DNA of 64,000 nt from assembly GCF_003130705.1 (NCBI RefSeq), contig NZ_CP021354.1, positions 3,720,001 to 3,784,000 on the forward strand, read 5' to 3'. A program made the position numbers and the translations under genes. Shown here piece by piece: positions 19,625 to 27,707 of the stretch. The notes beneath the pieces are model-generated. The model did no database searches, had not been told where the DNA came from, and was given only the letters and a program-made list of their open reading frames with translations. Every line of letters begins with the position of its first letter. Positions within the stretch are counted from its first letter, which is position 1. The stretch is from Rhodococcus oxybenzonivorans. Lineage in GTDB: Bacteria; Actinomycetota; Actinomycetes; Mycobacteriales; Mycobacteriaceae.

Positions 19625-20458
19625 ATGAGGATCAATCGCGCGATTCGTTGGGGAATCGGCGTCATGGCGGTCGCCGTCGTCGCGTCCGGCTGCGGCGGAG
19701 GTGAGGAGAAGAGCGCTTCCCAGAGTGCATCCGAGGGCAAGTTGACCGTGGGCATCAAGTTCGACCAGCCCGGTCTCGGACAGCGTAACCCCGACGGAAG
19801 CTTCAGCGGCTTCGACGTCGAGGTGGCCGAATACGTGGCCGGCAAGCTGGGCGTCGCACCCGAGAACATCGAGTTCAAGGAGTCGCCGTCCGCACAGCGC
19901 GAGACCCTTATCCAGAACGGTGAGGTCGACTACATCGTCGCCACCTACTCGATCACGGACGCCCGCAAGGAAAAGGTCGACTTTGCGGGACCATACTTCA
20001 TTGCCGGACAGTCACTTCTGGTGAAGTCGGAGAACACCGACATCACGGGCCCCGATTCGCTGCGTGGTGGAAAGAAGCTGTGCTCGGTCACCGGTTCCAC
20101 TCCCGCGCAGAAGGTCAAGGACCAGTACGCCCAGGATGTGCAGCTGCAGGAGTTCGACACCTACTCCGCCTGTGTCGAGGCCCTGCGTAACGGCGCGGTC
20201 GACGCCGTGACCACCGACGACATCATCCTGGCCGGTTACGCCGCCCAGTACCCGGGTGAGCTGAAGGTGGTCGGTGAACCCTTCACCGAGGAGCGGTACG
20301 GGATCGGCCTCGCCAAGGGCGACGACGAAACCCGCGGCAAGATCAACGACGCCATCGACGCGATGATCGCGGACGGTTCGTGGCAGACCGCATTCAACGA
20401 CACCGTCGGAGCTTCCGGCTACCCGCTGCCTGCACCGCCGACCGTCGATCGTTACTGA
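19625..20458 (+). CDS. gluB: Glutamate-binding lipoprotein of ABC importer
   Basis: 277-residue extracytoplasmic solute-binding protein, family 3. Signal peptide with lipobox VASGC (lipidated Cys23) shows membrane anchoring. Body motifs include SGFDVEVAEYVAGKLG, QNGEVDYIVATYSITDARKEKVDFAGPYF and RNGAVDAVTTDD. ATG at 19625 follows GGAGAGG. A perfect 15-bp hairpin immediately downstream (20470-20510) separates it from the permease genes, fitting a need for more binding protein than permease. Confidence 0.93.
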   Translation: MRINRAIRWGIGVMAVAVVASGCGGGEEKSASQSASEGKLTVGIKFDQPGLGQRNPDGSFSGFDVEVAEYVAGKLGVAPENIEFKESPSAQRETLIQNGEVDYIVATYSITDARKEKVDFAGPYFIAGQSLLVKSENTDITGPDSLRGGKKLCSVTGSTPAQKVKDQYAQDVQLQEFDTYSACVEALRNGAVDAVTTDDIILAGYAAQYPGELKVVGEPFTEERYGIGLAKGDDETRGKINDAIDAMIADGSWQTAFNDTVGASGYPLPAPPTVDRY

Positions 20459-20469
20459 GTATTTTCTCT

Positions 20470-20510
20470 CCGTGTCGGACGGCCTCGCTTCGGCGGGCCG
20501 TCCGACACGG
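20470..20510 (+). terminator. Intra-operon hairpin between gluB and gluC
   Basis: Perfect 15-bp inverted repeat (arms 20470-20484 and 20496-20510, 11-nt loop), starting 12 nt after the gluB stop. There is no T-run. It probably acts as a partial terminator or as 3' stabiliser of the gluAB mRNA, as is common after binding-protein genes in importer operons. Confidence 0.7.
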
Positions 20511-20546
20511 TTCGACTCCAACCACCGGGATCTCGGGAGACGGTAA

Positions 20547-21227
20547 GTGGACCTACTGAGCAAGTACAGCGATCAGCTGATCGACGCCTTCTGGACGACG
20601 GTGCAACTCACCGCCTTCTCGGCCATCGGCGCGCTGATACTCGGCACCATCCTCGCCGCGATGCGGGTGTCGCCGATTCCCGTCGCACGCGGCGTCGGCG
20701 CCGCGTACGTGACAATCTTCCGGAACACTCCCCTGACGCTCATCATCATCTTCTGTTCGTTCGGGCTCTTTCAGACGATGGGCGTCACTCTCGCCCCCGA
20801 ACAGTCACCGACTTTCTTCACCGAGAACAACTTTCGTCTCGCCGTTCTGGGTTTGAGCATCTACACCGCAGCCTTCGTCTGTGAGTCACTCCGGTCCGGT
20901 ATCAACACCGTGCACGTCGGGCAGGCCGAGGCCGGACGATCACTCGGCCTCACGTTCTCCCAGAATCTGCGCCTGATCGTGCTGCCCCAGGCTTTCCGCG
21001 CCGTGACCGCGCCCCTGGGTAGCGTCCTCATCGCCTTGACCAAGAACACCACGATCGCCTCGGTGATCGGCGTCGCCGAGGCGTCACTTCTCATGAAGGA
21101 GATGATCGAGAACGAGGCCGCAATCTTCGTCGTCGGTGGCATCTTCGCCCTCGGATTCGTGGTTCTCACACTGCCAATGGGCCTTTTGTTCGGCTACCTG
21201 AGCAAGCGATTCGAGGTTGCACGATGA
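20547..21227 (+). CDS. gluC: Glutamate-type ABC transporter permease
   Basis: 226-residue inner-membrane permease of the HisMQ class with about five membrane helices. It has the N-terminal LIDAFWTTVQLTAFSAIGAL and the EAA-loop AEAGRSLGLTFSQNLRLIVLPQAFRAVTAPLG that docks on the ATPase. GTG start at 20547 follows GGGAGA. The stop overlaps the gluD ATG (ATGA at 21224), giving coupled, equimolar synthesis of the two permeases. Confidence 0.92.
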   Translation: MDLLSKYSDQLIDAFWTTVQLTAFSAIGALILGTILAAMRVSPIPVARGVGAAYVTIFRNTPLTLIIIFCSFGLFQTMGVTLAPEQSPTFFTENNFRLAVLGLSIYTAAFVCESLRSGINTVHVGQAEAGRSLGLTFSQNLRLIVLPQAFRAVTAPLGSVLIALTKNTTIASVIGVAEASLLMKEMIENEAAIFVVGGIFALGFVVLTLPMGLLFGYLSKRFEVAR

Positions 21228-22126
21228 GCAATTCCGCCACTGTCCTCTACGACGCCCCCGGACCCCGCGCGCGGAACACCTACCGCTTGATCTCCGTGGC
21301 GGTGGCCGTCGTCCTCCTCGGCATCGGTTACCTCGTCTTCGCAGCGCTCGACGACAAGGGACAGCTGACGTCCGCGAAGTGGAATCCCTTCGTCGAGTCG
21401 ACGTCGTGGACCACGTATCTGATTCCCGGCATCCGCGGAACGCTCGTGGCTGCAGCCGTGTCGATCGTGTTCGCGTTGATTCTCGGCGCGATTCTCGGTA
21501 TCGGCCGACTGTCGGATCATCGGCCGATTCGGTGGATTGCCGGCGGGATCGTGGAACTTTTCCGTTCCATCCCGGTGCTGATTCTGATGATCTTCTCGTA
21601 CCAGCTCTTCGCCGAATACGAGGTCTTCAAGTCGAAGTATCTGGCCCTCGCCGCCGTCATCGTGGGTCTCACTCTCTACAACGGTTCGGTGATCGCCGAA
21701 ATCGTGCGCGCAGGGATCAAATCACTCCCCAAGGGGCAAAGTGAGGCGGCGATGGCCCTGGGTATGCGCAAAGGCCAAATCATGCGGACGATCCTTCTTC
21801 CGCAGGCCGTCACCGCGATGCTGCCGGCCATCATCTCGCAGATGGTGGTGGCTTTGAAGGACTCCGCCCTCGGTTACCTCATCGGGTACGTGGAGGTGGT
21901 GCGCTCGGGGCAGCAACTCGGCGCCTTCTACGGCAACTACCTGCCCGCGTTGATCGTCGTGGCCATCATCATGATTGCGCTCAACTCGACACTGACCGTG
22001 GTGGCGACCCGAGTGGAGAAGCGACTGCGTTCCGGCCGCAAGGGTGGAGCGATCCCCCCTGCGGACATCGGGGTCGTCCCTGCGGTCTCGGTTCCGGGAC
22101 TGGACATTACCGACAAGAGACTGTGA
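21224..22126 (+). CDS. gluD: Glutamate-type ABC transporter permease
   Basis: 300-residue second permease, longer than GluC by an N-terminal segment with one extra helix (LISVAVAVVLLGIGYLVFA) and a basic C-terminal tail. EAA loop: SEAAMALGMRKGQIMRTILLPQAVTAMLPAI; membrane-core segment GTLVAAAVSIVFALILGAILGIG. It overlaps gluC by the ATGA at 21224-21227 and closes the operon. A bidirectional terminator-like hairpin follows at 22132-22166. Confidence 0.92.
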   Translation: MSNSATVLYDAPGPRARNTYRLISVAVAVVLLGIGYLVFAALDDKGQLTSAKWNPFVESTSWTTYLIPGIRGTLVAAAVSIVFALILGAILGIGRLSDHRPIRWIAGGIVELFRSIPVLILMIFSYQLFAEYEVFKSKYLALAAVIVGLTLYNGSVIAEIVRAGIKSLPKGQSEAAMALGMRKGQIMRTILLPQAVTAMLPAIISQMVVALKDSALGYLIGYVEVVRSGQQLGAFYGNYLPALIVVAIIMIALNSTLTVVATRVEKRLRSGRKGGAIPPADIGVVPAVSVPGLDITDKRL

Positions 22127-22131
22127 TGTGG

Positions 22132-22166
22132 AGCGGCAGGGCGGAACGCCGTCCCACCCTGCCGCT
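22132..22166. terminator. Bidirectional terminator between gluD and recX
   Basis: Perfect 10-bp inverted repeat AGCGGCAGGG / CCCTGCCGCT (22132-22141, 22157-22166) centred between the convergent stops of gluD (22126) and recX (22188). There is no U-tract on either side, as usual in high-GC actinobacteria. Confidence 0.65.
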
Positions 22167-22187
22167 ACTCCCGGAATGCTGCGGGGC

Positions 22188-22703
22188 TCACCCGTCGTCG
22201 AACATTCCGTCGGTGTCGTCGCCGAGGTGATCGAGCTGTTCTTTGACCACCTCGAATGCCATTCCCTGTGAAAAGCCCCGGCGGGCAAGCATCGACACGA
22301 GGCGTCGAACTGCCCGGTCGCGGTCGTCGACCGAAAGCGTCCGCAGCTTCTTCGCGACCAGTTCTGTGGCCCGTTCGCGTTCGTCTTCGCTGTCGATCTG
22401 TGCGAGCGCCTCGCTGGCGTGCTCCTGGCCGATGCCTTTGCGGCGCAATTCCATGGCAAGCGCCCGCTTGCCTTTGCCGGAGTAGGTGTGCCGCGACTGG
22501 ACCCACTGCTGGGCGAAGTCGGCGTCATTGACCAATCCGACTTCGCTGAGGCGATCGAGTACACGTTCGGAGATATCGGCCGAGTAGCCCTTCTTCGCGA
22601 GCCGCTCGGACAGTTCCGCTCTGCTTCGGGCACGATCCGTGAGGAGACGCAGGCACAATTCCTTGGCCTGCGTCTCCGTCCCACCTTCGCCCGTCGGACG
22701 CAC
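22188..22703 (-). CDS. recX: Regulatory protein RecX
   Basis: 171-residue all-helical modulator that binds RecA filaments and limits strand exchange and coprotease activity. It shows the three-helix repeats AKELCLRLLTDRARSRAELSERLAKKGY, AQQWVQSRHTYSGKGKRALAMELRRKGI and AVRRLVSMLARRGFSQGMAFEVV. The GTG at 22703 lies 10 nt after the recA stop, so the two are co-transcribed from the recA promoters, the standard mycobacterial arrangement. Confidence 0.95.
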   Translation of the reverse strand: MRPTGEGGTETQAKELCLRLLTDRARSRAELSERLAKKGYSADISERVLDRLSEVGLVNDADFAQQWVQSRHTYSGKGKRALAMELRRKGIGQEHASEALAQIDSEDERERATELVAKKLRTLSVDDRDRAVRRLVSMLARRGFSQGMAFEVVKEQLDHLGDDTDGMFDDG

Positions 22704-22713
22704 GGTCGCTTCC

Positions 22714-23757
22714 CTAGAAGTCGACCGGGGCAGCGTCGTCCGTCACAGCGGTCACGTCGGCCCCGATCCCAAGCTTTTCCTTGATCTTCTTCTCGATCTC
22801 GTCCCGGATGTCGGTGTTCTCCAGCAAGAACTTTCGGGCATTTTCTTTACCCTGCCCCAACTGGTCGCCTTCGTACGTGTACCAGGATCCGGACTTGCGG
22901 ATGAACCCGTGCTCGACGCCCATGTCGATCAGCGAGCCTTCCTTGCTGATTCCGAGCCCGTAGAGGATGTCGAACTCTGCCTGCTTGAACGGCGGGGCCA
23001 CCTTGTTCTTGACGACCTTGACGCGCGTGCGGTTACCGACCGCGTCCGTGCCGTCCTTGAGGGTCTCGATACGCCGAACATCCAGGCGCACCGAGGAGTA
23101 GAACTTCAGCGCTTTACCGCCCGTGGTCGTTTCGGGGGAACCGAACATGACGCCGATCTTCTCACGCAGCTGGTTGATGAAGATGGCGGTGGTGCCCGAA
23201 TTGCTGAGCGCACCAGTCATCTTGCGCAGCGCCTGGCTCATCAGACGGGCCTGCAAACCCACGTGGCTGTCGCCCATTTCGCCTTCGATCTCGGCACGGG
23301 GGACGAGCGCCGCCACCGAGTCGATCACGAGAATGTCGAGGGCGCCGGAACGGATCAGCATGTCGGCGATTTCGAGTGCCTGCTCACCGGTGTCGGGCTG
23401 CGACACCAGCAGGGCATCGGTGTCGACACCGAGCTTCTGGGCATAGTCGGGATCGAGAGCGTGCTCGGCGTCGATGAACGCGGCGATGCCGCCGGCAGCC
23501 TGGGCATTGGCGACCGCATGCAGAGCGACCGTCGTCTTACCCGACGACTCCGGGCCGTAGATCTCGATGACTCGGCCACGGGGCAGGCCGCCGATGCCGA
23601 GGGCCACGTCCAACGCGATGGAACCGGTCGGGATGACAGCGATGGGCTGACGCACACCTTCGCCCAGGCGCATCACCGAGCCCTTGCCGAAGTTCTTGTC
23701 GATCTGCGCAAGCGCCAGGTCGAGCGCCTTGTCGCGATCGTGTGCTTGTGGTGCCAT
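22714..23757 (-). CDS. recA: Recombinase RecA
   Basis: 347-residue DNA-strand exchange ATPase and SOS coprotease. Walker A is GPESSGKT (68-75), with [12 protein letters not shown], Walker [18 protein letters not shown], loop L2 [13 protein letters not shown] and the acidic C-terminal tail. The reading frame is continuous, so unlike the M. tuberculosis gene it carries no intein. ATG at 23757 follows GGGGA. Two upstream control sites are visible: a RecA-NDp-type promoter and a LexA box. recX follows in the operon. Confidence 0.98.
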   Translation of the reverse strand: MAPQAHDRDKALDLALAQIDKNFGKGSVMRLGEGVRQPIAVIPTGSIALDVALGIGGLPRGRVIEIYGPESSGKTTVALHAVANAQAAGGIAAFIDAEHALDPDYAQKLGVDTDALLVSQPDTGEQALEIADMLIRSGALDILVIDSVAALVPRAEIEGEMGDSHVGLQARLMSQALRKMTGALSNSGTTAIFINQLREKIGVMFGSPETTTGGKALKFYSSVRLDVRRIETLKDGTDAVGNRTRVKVVKNKVAPPFKQAEFDILYGLGISKEGSLIDMGVEHGFIRKSGSWYTYEGDQLGQGKENARKFLLENTDIRDEIEKKIKEKLGIGADVTAVTDDAAPVDF

Positions 23758-23797
23758 CGTCGGTCCCCATTCTCGAGTTCGTCTGTGCTCTGCGGTC

Positions 23798-23820
23798 AGG
23801 TTAGATCCAGGTACCGACAA
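23798..23820 (-). promoter_or_regulatory. RecA-independent DNA-damage promoter (RecA-NDp type) of recA
   Basis: Minus strand reads TTGTCGGTA (23820-23812), 8 nt, TAACCT (23803-23798). This matches the mycobacterial LexA-independent damage promoter motif TTGTCRGTG-N8-TAnnnT except for the last base of the first block. It is the promoter closer to the gene, the same layout as M. tuberculosis recA P1. Activation there depends on the PafBC system. Confidence 0.8.
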
Positions 23821-23844
23821 GAACCGTGACCACCGAACATCTCC

Positions 23845-23865
23845 AGCATAGGGGAACGTGTGTTC
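23845..23865 (-). promoter_or_regulatory. SOS box and upstream recA promoter
   Basis: A perfect mycobacterial-type LexA site GAACACACGTTC (GAAC-N4-GTTC, 23865-23854 on the minus strand) is followed by TATGCT (23850-23845), a good -10 hexamer. The box overlaps the -35 to -10 spacer, so LexA would block polymerase. This corresponds to the distal, SOS-regulated recA promoter. Confidence 0.85.
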
Positions 23866-23925
23866 GATTGTCGCGATCGGGGGTCCGACACGCCGCCCAG
23901 ATTGCCGGCCGCCTGATCAGGCAGC

Positions 23926-23973
23926 GGTGCAGCTCATCTACGCCGCGGCGGTGCCGCTCATCTACGCTGCGGG
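23926..23973. repeat. 24-bp tandem duplication across the DUF3046 stop codon
   Basis: Two adjacent 24-bp units (23926-23949 and 23950-23973) differ at three positions. The right-hand copy contains the last codons and TAG stop of the DUF3046 gene; the left-hand copy repeats them, including a second TAG, in the intergenic region before recA. It is a recent slippage-type duplication. Confidence 0.8.
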
Positions 23974-24152
23974 GGGACGTCGAATTCGGCGCAGAGTTCT
24001 CGCCACACTTCCCGTGGTTCGCGGCCTTCCTCGATGGCTTCGGCGGCGGTTTTGCCACCGAGGCCGAGGAGGACGTGGTCGACGAGCAGTGCGTCGCCGC
24101 GCATCTGTCCGAACTCGTCGCGGACCAGTTGGTGGAATTCGGTCAGTCGCAC
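23958..24152 (-). CDS. DUF3046 domain-containing small protein
   Basis: 64 residues: RLTEFHQLVRDEFGQMRGDALLVDHVLLGLGGKTAAEAIEEG ... REVWRELCAEFDVP, the actinobacterial DUF3046 pattern (Rv2738c, also beside recA). Cytoplasmic, helical, function unknown. The GTG at 24152 is preceded by TAGCGT (24164-24159) at 6 nt, a strong leaderless candidate. Its stop codon lies in a 24-bp tandem duplication. Confidence 0.9.
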   Translation of the reverse strand: MRLTEFHQLVRDEFGQMRGDALLVDHVLLGLGGKTAAEAIEEGREPREVWRELCAEFDVPPQRR

Positions 24153-24187
24153 GTTTCCACGCTAGCGGACGCGCGCGGCGCGGGTTG

Positions 24188-25342
24188 TCATCGCAGCGCT
24201 CCACGGCACACTACGACGGGATCATCGACTTCGGCGATGGTTTTCGCGGCCCGCTGTGCCGCCTCGGCGAATGCCGCGTGGGACAGCACCTGTTCCACCG
24301 CGGCACGAAGAGCATCCGGGCTCGGTGGTCGAACCATGACGGCGCTCCCCTGCCGGACGGCACGGTTGGCCAGTTCCCATTGATCGCCGCCTCCGGGCAC
24401 CACCACCACCGGGACTCCTGTAAGCAGCGCCTTTGCGAGCATCCCGTGGCCACCCCCGCAGACGACGACGTCGGCCTGCTGCAGCATGACATCCTGCCGT
24501 CCGAGCCCGGCGCGCGCCCAGGCCGGGACCGTCGTCGGCGCTCCCTCCAGAATCGAGGCGATCACCCGTACTCCGGCTCCCTCGAGTCCGCTGAGGGTGG
24601 TCTCGAGCATGCCTTCGGCGCCGGTGAAGGCGGTGGACGGCGCAACCATGACCAGCGGATCACTGCCCTCGGGGACCGGTAGCACCTCGTCGGTCGGTTC
24701 CCACAACAGCGGGCCGACCACATACGTTTCCGCAGGCCAATCGGGTCGCGGAACCTCGAGCGCAGGGAGGGTGGCGACAAGTCGGCGCACGGGCCCCGGG
24801 TCCTTGCTCGGCAGCCCGACACTGACGCGCGCCTGCGCACGCTGCCGCTCACCCTGCCGGATCGATCGTGCCGTCGCGGCCCGCATGAGCGTGTCGCGAA
24901 TCCGGCCGCGGACACCGGTACCGGGAGCGAGACCACTACCTATCGGCGGCAATCCCTTCGACGGTGCGTAGAGCGGATGCGGTGACAGTTCGATCCAGGG
25001 GATTCCCAACCGCTCGGCGGCCATTCCACCGCCCGCGGTGAGGATGTCGGAGACCACCAGGTCAGGGTTCATCGCGCGCAGGTCGGGCAGGAGTTCGGTG
25101 GAGATGTGCGCGGCCCGTCCGTGGATGCGCGCACCTGCGTCGAGATCGTCGTCGATGGGCCGTGGTGCCAGGCCCTTCAGCAATTCGGTGGGCACTCCGG
25201 CTGCCCGTGCCGGCTCGATCCAGCGGGTGCCGGTGAACAGGACCGGTTCGTCGCCCGCCTCGATGAATGCCAGGCACAAGGCAAGGGCAGGAAAGGCATG
25301 TCCGGGATCCGGCCCGGCGACCACAGCGACTCGCACGAGCAC
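24188..25342 (-). CDS. GT1-type glycosyltransferase-like protein (Rv2739c type)
   Basis: 384 residues with the GT-B fold seen in macrolide and MGT-type glycosyltransferases. The N-terminal acceptor domain opens VRVAVVAGPDPGHAFPALALCLAF; the C-terminal nucleotide-sugar domain contains the signature QADVVVCGGGHGMLAKALLTGVPVVVVPGGGDQWELANRAV. Orthologues lie beside recA in mycobacteria (Rv2739c). The sugar donor and acceptor are unknown. Two in-frame GTG codons (25342, 25336) are possible starts. Downstream of glpD on the same strand with a 20-nt gap. Confidence 0.85.
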   Translation of the reverse strand: MLVRVAVVAGPDPGHAFPALALCLAFIEAGDEPVLFTGTRWIEPARAAGVPTELLKGLAPRPIDDDLDAGARIHGRAAHISTELLPDLRAMNPDLVVSDILTAGGGMAAERLGIPWIELSPHPLYAPSKGLPPIGSGLAPGTGVRGRIRDTLMRAATARSIRQGERQRAQARVSVGLPSKDPGPVRRLVATLPALEVPRPDWPAETYVVGPLLWEPTDEVLPVPEGSDPLVMVAPSTAFTGAEGMLETTLSGLEGAGVRVIASILEGAPTTVPAWARAGLGRQDVMLQQADVVVCGGGHGMLAKALLTGVPVVVVPGGGDQWELANRAVRQGSAVMVRPPSPDALRAAVEQVLSHAAFAEAAQRAAKTIAEVDDPVVVCRGALR

Positions 25343-25362
25343 AGGGTGTCACACGGCCGTCG

Positions 25363-26895
25363 TCACCGAGTCTCGAACGCCGATTCGGCAGCGCCCAGCG
25401 CCCGCGCCCGGTCGGCGGCGACGAGCCCGATCCGGGTACGCCGGTCGAGGAGATCATCCACGTCGAGCGCGCCCTCGTGCGAGACCCCGAAGTCGAGTTC
25501 GGCACGGCTGACGTCCAACCCGTCCGCAATCGGCGCCAGCATGGCCGGGTCGGCGGCGACGAGCGCGGCTTCGGTCCCGTAGCGGGCGATCAGCGACGGC
25601 GGCGCGACCACGTTCCGCAGGGCGTCCGGGGAGGCCGTACCGACGAGCGGCAGTGCGCGAGTGCGGCAGGGACCCGCCGGCAGTCCTGCGAGCTCGACGA
25701 CGGCGTCGACCGCGTCTTCCGCCATCTTGCGGTAGGTGGTCAGTTTGCCACCGACCACGCTGACGAGTCCCGTGCTGGAATGCAGGACCGCGTGGTTGCG
25801 AGACAGGTCGGCCGTCGAGCCGTCGCCGGTGTGGAGGAGGGGGCGCAGACCTGCGAAGGTACCCAGAACATCGGAGCGTCCCAGCGGGTTCTCCAAAGCA
25901 GTGTTGACCGTGGCCAGCAGGAAGTCGATCTCCTCCTCGGACGCGGCCGGGATGTCGGGCACAGGCCCCGGTGCTGCCTCGTCCGTCAAACCCAGGTACA
26001 CCCTTCCCAATTGGGCCGGCAACGCGAAGACGAAACGATTGGACGCCCCCGGGATCGGCACGGTCAGCGCGGCGGTGGGATTGCCGAGGCGGCCTGCGGA
26101 CAACACGAGGTGCGTGCCACGACTCGGCCTGAGACTGATGTCGGGGTCGATCTCCCCCGACCAGACCCCCGCCGCGTTGATCACCGTGCGCGCCTCGATT
26201 ACCATTTCCGACCCGGTCAACTCGTCACGCAGTGTGGCCGACGTGCCGGTCACCTTGTACGCGCCCGTCCGTGTGAGAATTTTCGCGCCGTGCATCGCCG
26301 CCGTACGGGCGAGACCGATCACGAGTCGGGCGTCGTCGACGAGCTGGCCGTCGAACGCGATGAGACCGCCTCGCAACCCCTGCCTGCGCACTGCTGGGGC
26401 GAGCTCGGCCACACGGTCGGGACGCACCGTCCGCGACCTCGGCAGGACGGTCGGCGACGTGTGTGCCCCGGCGCGCAAGATGTCGCCCGCGAGGAAACCC
26501 GCGCGAACCAGGGTCTTGCCGAACACGGTGGTGGAGTCGAGGACGGGAACCAGCTGCGGCAGTGCCCGGACGAGGTGCGGGGCCGTCCGGGTCATCAGAA
26601 TCCCCCGTTCGATCGCACTTTCACGTGCGATACCGACGTTGCCCGACGCCAGGTAGCGCAATCCCCCGTGTACGAGCTTGGAACTCCACCTGCTGGTTCC
26701 GAACGCGAGGTCGCGTTTCTCGACGAGCACGACATTCAACCCCCGCGTCGCGGCATCGAGGGCCACACCGGCGCCGGTCACGCCGCCACCGATCACGAGT
26801 ACGTCGATGCGCCCGTCGTCTGCCAGCTGGTGCAGTTCGCGCGTCCTGCGGTCGGCATGGAGCGCCGAGGAGTGAGACGCAATTCCGTCGGTCAC
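25363..26895 (-). CDS. glpD: FAD-dependent glycerol-3-phosphate dehydrogenase
   Basis: 510-residue membrane-associated flavoenzyme oxidising sn-glycerol-3-phosphate to dihydroxyacetone phosphate. The N-terminal FAD site is DVLVIGGGVTGAGVALDAATRG; other family motifs are SSKLVHGGLRYL, INAAGVWS, RPSRGTHLVL and the late GLVSVVGGKLTTYRKMAEDAVD. Length matches the shorter GlpD1-type enzymes. The GTG start overlaps the stop of the upstream TetR regulator (GTGA at 26892-26895), so they form an operon that the regulator probably controls. Confidence 0.93.
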   Translation of the reverse strand: MTDGIASHSSALHADRRTRELHQLADDGRIDVLVIGGGVTGAGVALDAATRGLNVVLVEKRDLAFGTSRWSSKLVHGGLRYLASGNVGIARESAIERGILMTRTAPHLVRALPQLVPVLDSTTVFGKTLVRAGFLAGDILRAGAHTSPTVLPRSRTVRPDRVAELAPAVRRQGLRGGLIAFDGQLVDDARLVIGLARTAAMHGAKILTRTGAYKVTGTSATLRDELTGSEMVIEARTVINAAGVWSGEIDPDISLRPSRGTHLVLSAGRLGNPTAALTVPIPGASNRFVFALPAQLGRVYLGLTDEAAPGPVPDIPAASEEEIDFLLATVNTALENPLGRSDVLGTFAGLRPLLHTGDGSTADLSRNHAVLHSSTGLVSVVGGKLTTYRKMAEDAVDAVVELAGLPAGPCRTRALPLVGTASPDALRNVVAPPSLIARYGTEAALVAADPAMLAPIADGLDVSRAELDFGVSHEGALDVDDLLDRRTRIGLVAADRARALGAAESAFETR

Positions 26896-27515
26896 CGAAG
26901 TCCTCCAGCGCTCTCGTGGTTCCGTGGTTCAAGATAGGCACCGATCGCCCGGCGCAGCTCTTCGGTAAGCGCATCGTCGGGTAGTTCCTCGGCGACCATT
27001 GCCGCTGACTGGACCGCGGACTGTGCGATGAGCAGCACCATGGTGGCGATGTGGCGACTGTCGCCGGCGCGCACGGAGTTCTGTCGCTGGCCGGCAACCA
27101 CGGCGAGTGCCACCCGGTCGATGATCGCTTTCTGGCTGGTTCCCAGGCGCTCGAGGACATACGTCGTGAAGAGGTCCTGATCCGAGCGCAGAATCTTGAC
27201 GAAAAGTGGATGGTGTCGCACCGCCGCGGAGACGTCGACGACAGCGTCGACGAGTTGGTCGAAAACCGGCTCGGCGAGTGTGAATGCCGGGGTGAGGTCG
27301 GCGATCTCGCGCGTCATGAGGTCGGCGACCACCGCCCGGGTGTCCGCCCAACGGCGGTAGACCGTCGGTCGGCTGACCCCCGCCCGGCGTGCGACCTCGG
27401 CCAGGGTGGTTCTGCGCAACCCGAAGTCGAGGATGCAGGAACGTGCTGCGTCGAGAATGGCGTCGTCGACGCTCGGCGTGCTGTCGTCACGCGACAGAGG
27501 ATTACGGATAGACAT
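26892..27515 (-). CDS. TetR-family transcriptional regulator
   Basis: 207 residues. The N-terminal helix-turn-helix reads GLRRTTLAEVARRAGVSRPTVYRRWAD (about residues 33-59); the C-terminal ligand domain is helical and unassignable. ATG at 27515 chosen over longer readings because a TACAGT -10 (27531-27526) lies 10 nt upstream. TGTAAC direct repeats over that promoter (27520-27533) suggest autoregulation. Overlap with glpD suggests it senses a glycerol- or lipid-related compound, but the ligand is unknown. Confidence 0.88.
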   Translation of the reverse strand: MSIRNPLSRDDSTPSVDDAILDAARSCILDFGLRRTTLAEVARRAGVSRPTVYRRWADTRAVVADLMTREIADLTPAFTLAEPVFDQLVDAVVDVSAAVRHHPLFVKILRSDQDLFTTYVLERLGTSQKAIIDRVALAVVAGQRQNSVRAGDSRHIATMVLLIAQSAVQSAAMVAEELPDDALTEELRRAIGAYLEPRNHESAGGLR

Positions 27516-27536
27516 CGTGTGTAACACTGTAACGTA
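27516..27536 (-). promoter_or_regulatory. Promoter and putative operator of the TetR-glpD operon
   Basis: TGTAAC occurs at 27520-27525 and again at 27528-27533, with the odd palindrome GTGTAACAC inside. The minus-strand -10 TACAGT (27531-27526) lies within this element, so occupancy would block transcription. TetR proteins typically repress from such sites next to their own start. Confidence 0.4.
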
Positions 27537-27707
27537 TCGGCGATGTTCACACCTCCACACTGCAGTAGCGAACAGCACTCGGGACTGTGGGCGTCGGCCA
27601 TCAGTAGATGGCGGGGACTGCAAGTTCGGGAATCCAGACGCTTCCGTCACGGTCCGAGTTTTGCATCGCCGCCGCCAGCCCCGCCACAGCGCTTCAGGAA
27701 GATGGAG

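Noticed and set aside
22714..23757. Intein in recA, as in M. tuberculosis
   Set aside because: The RecA sequence is continuous through both usual intein insertion regions and has normal length.
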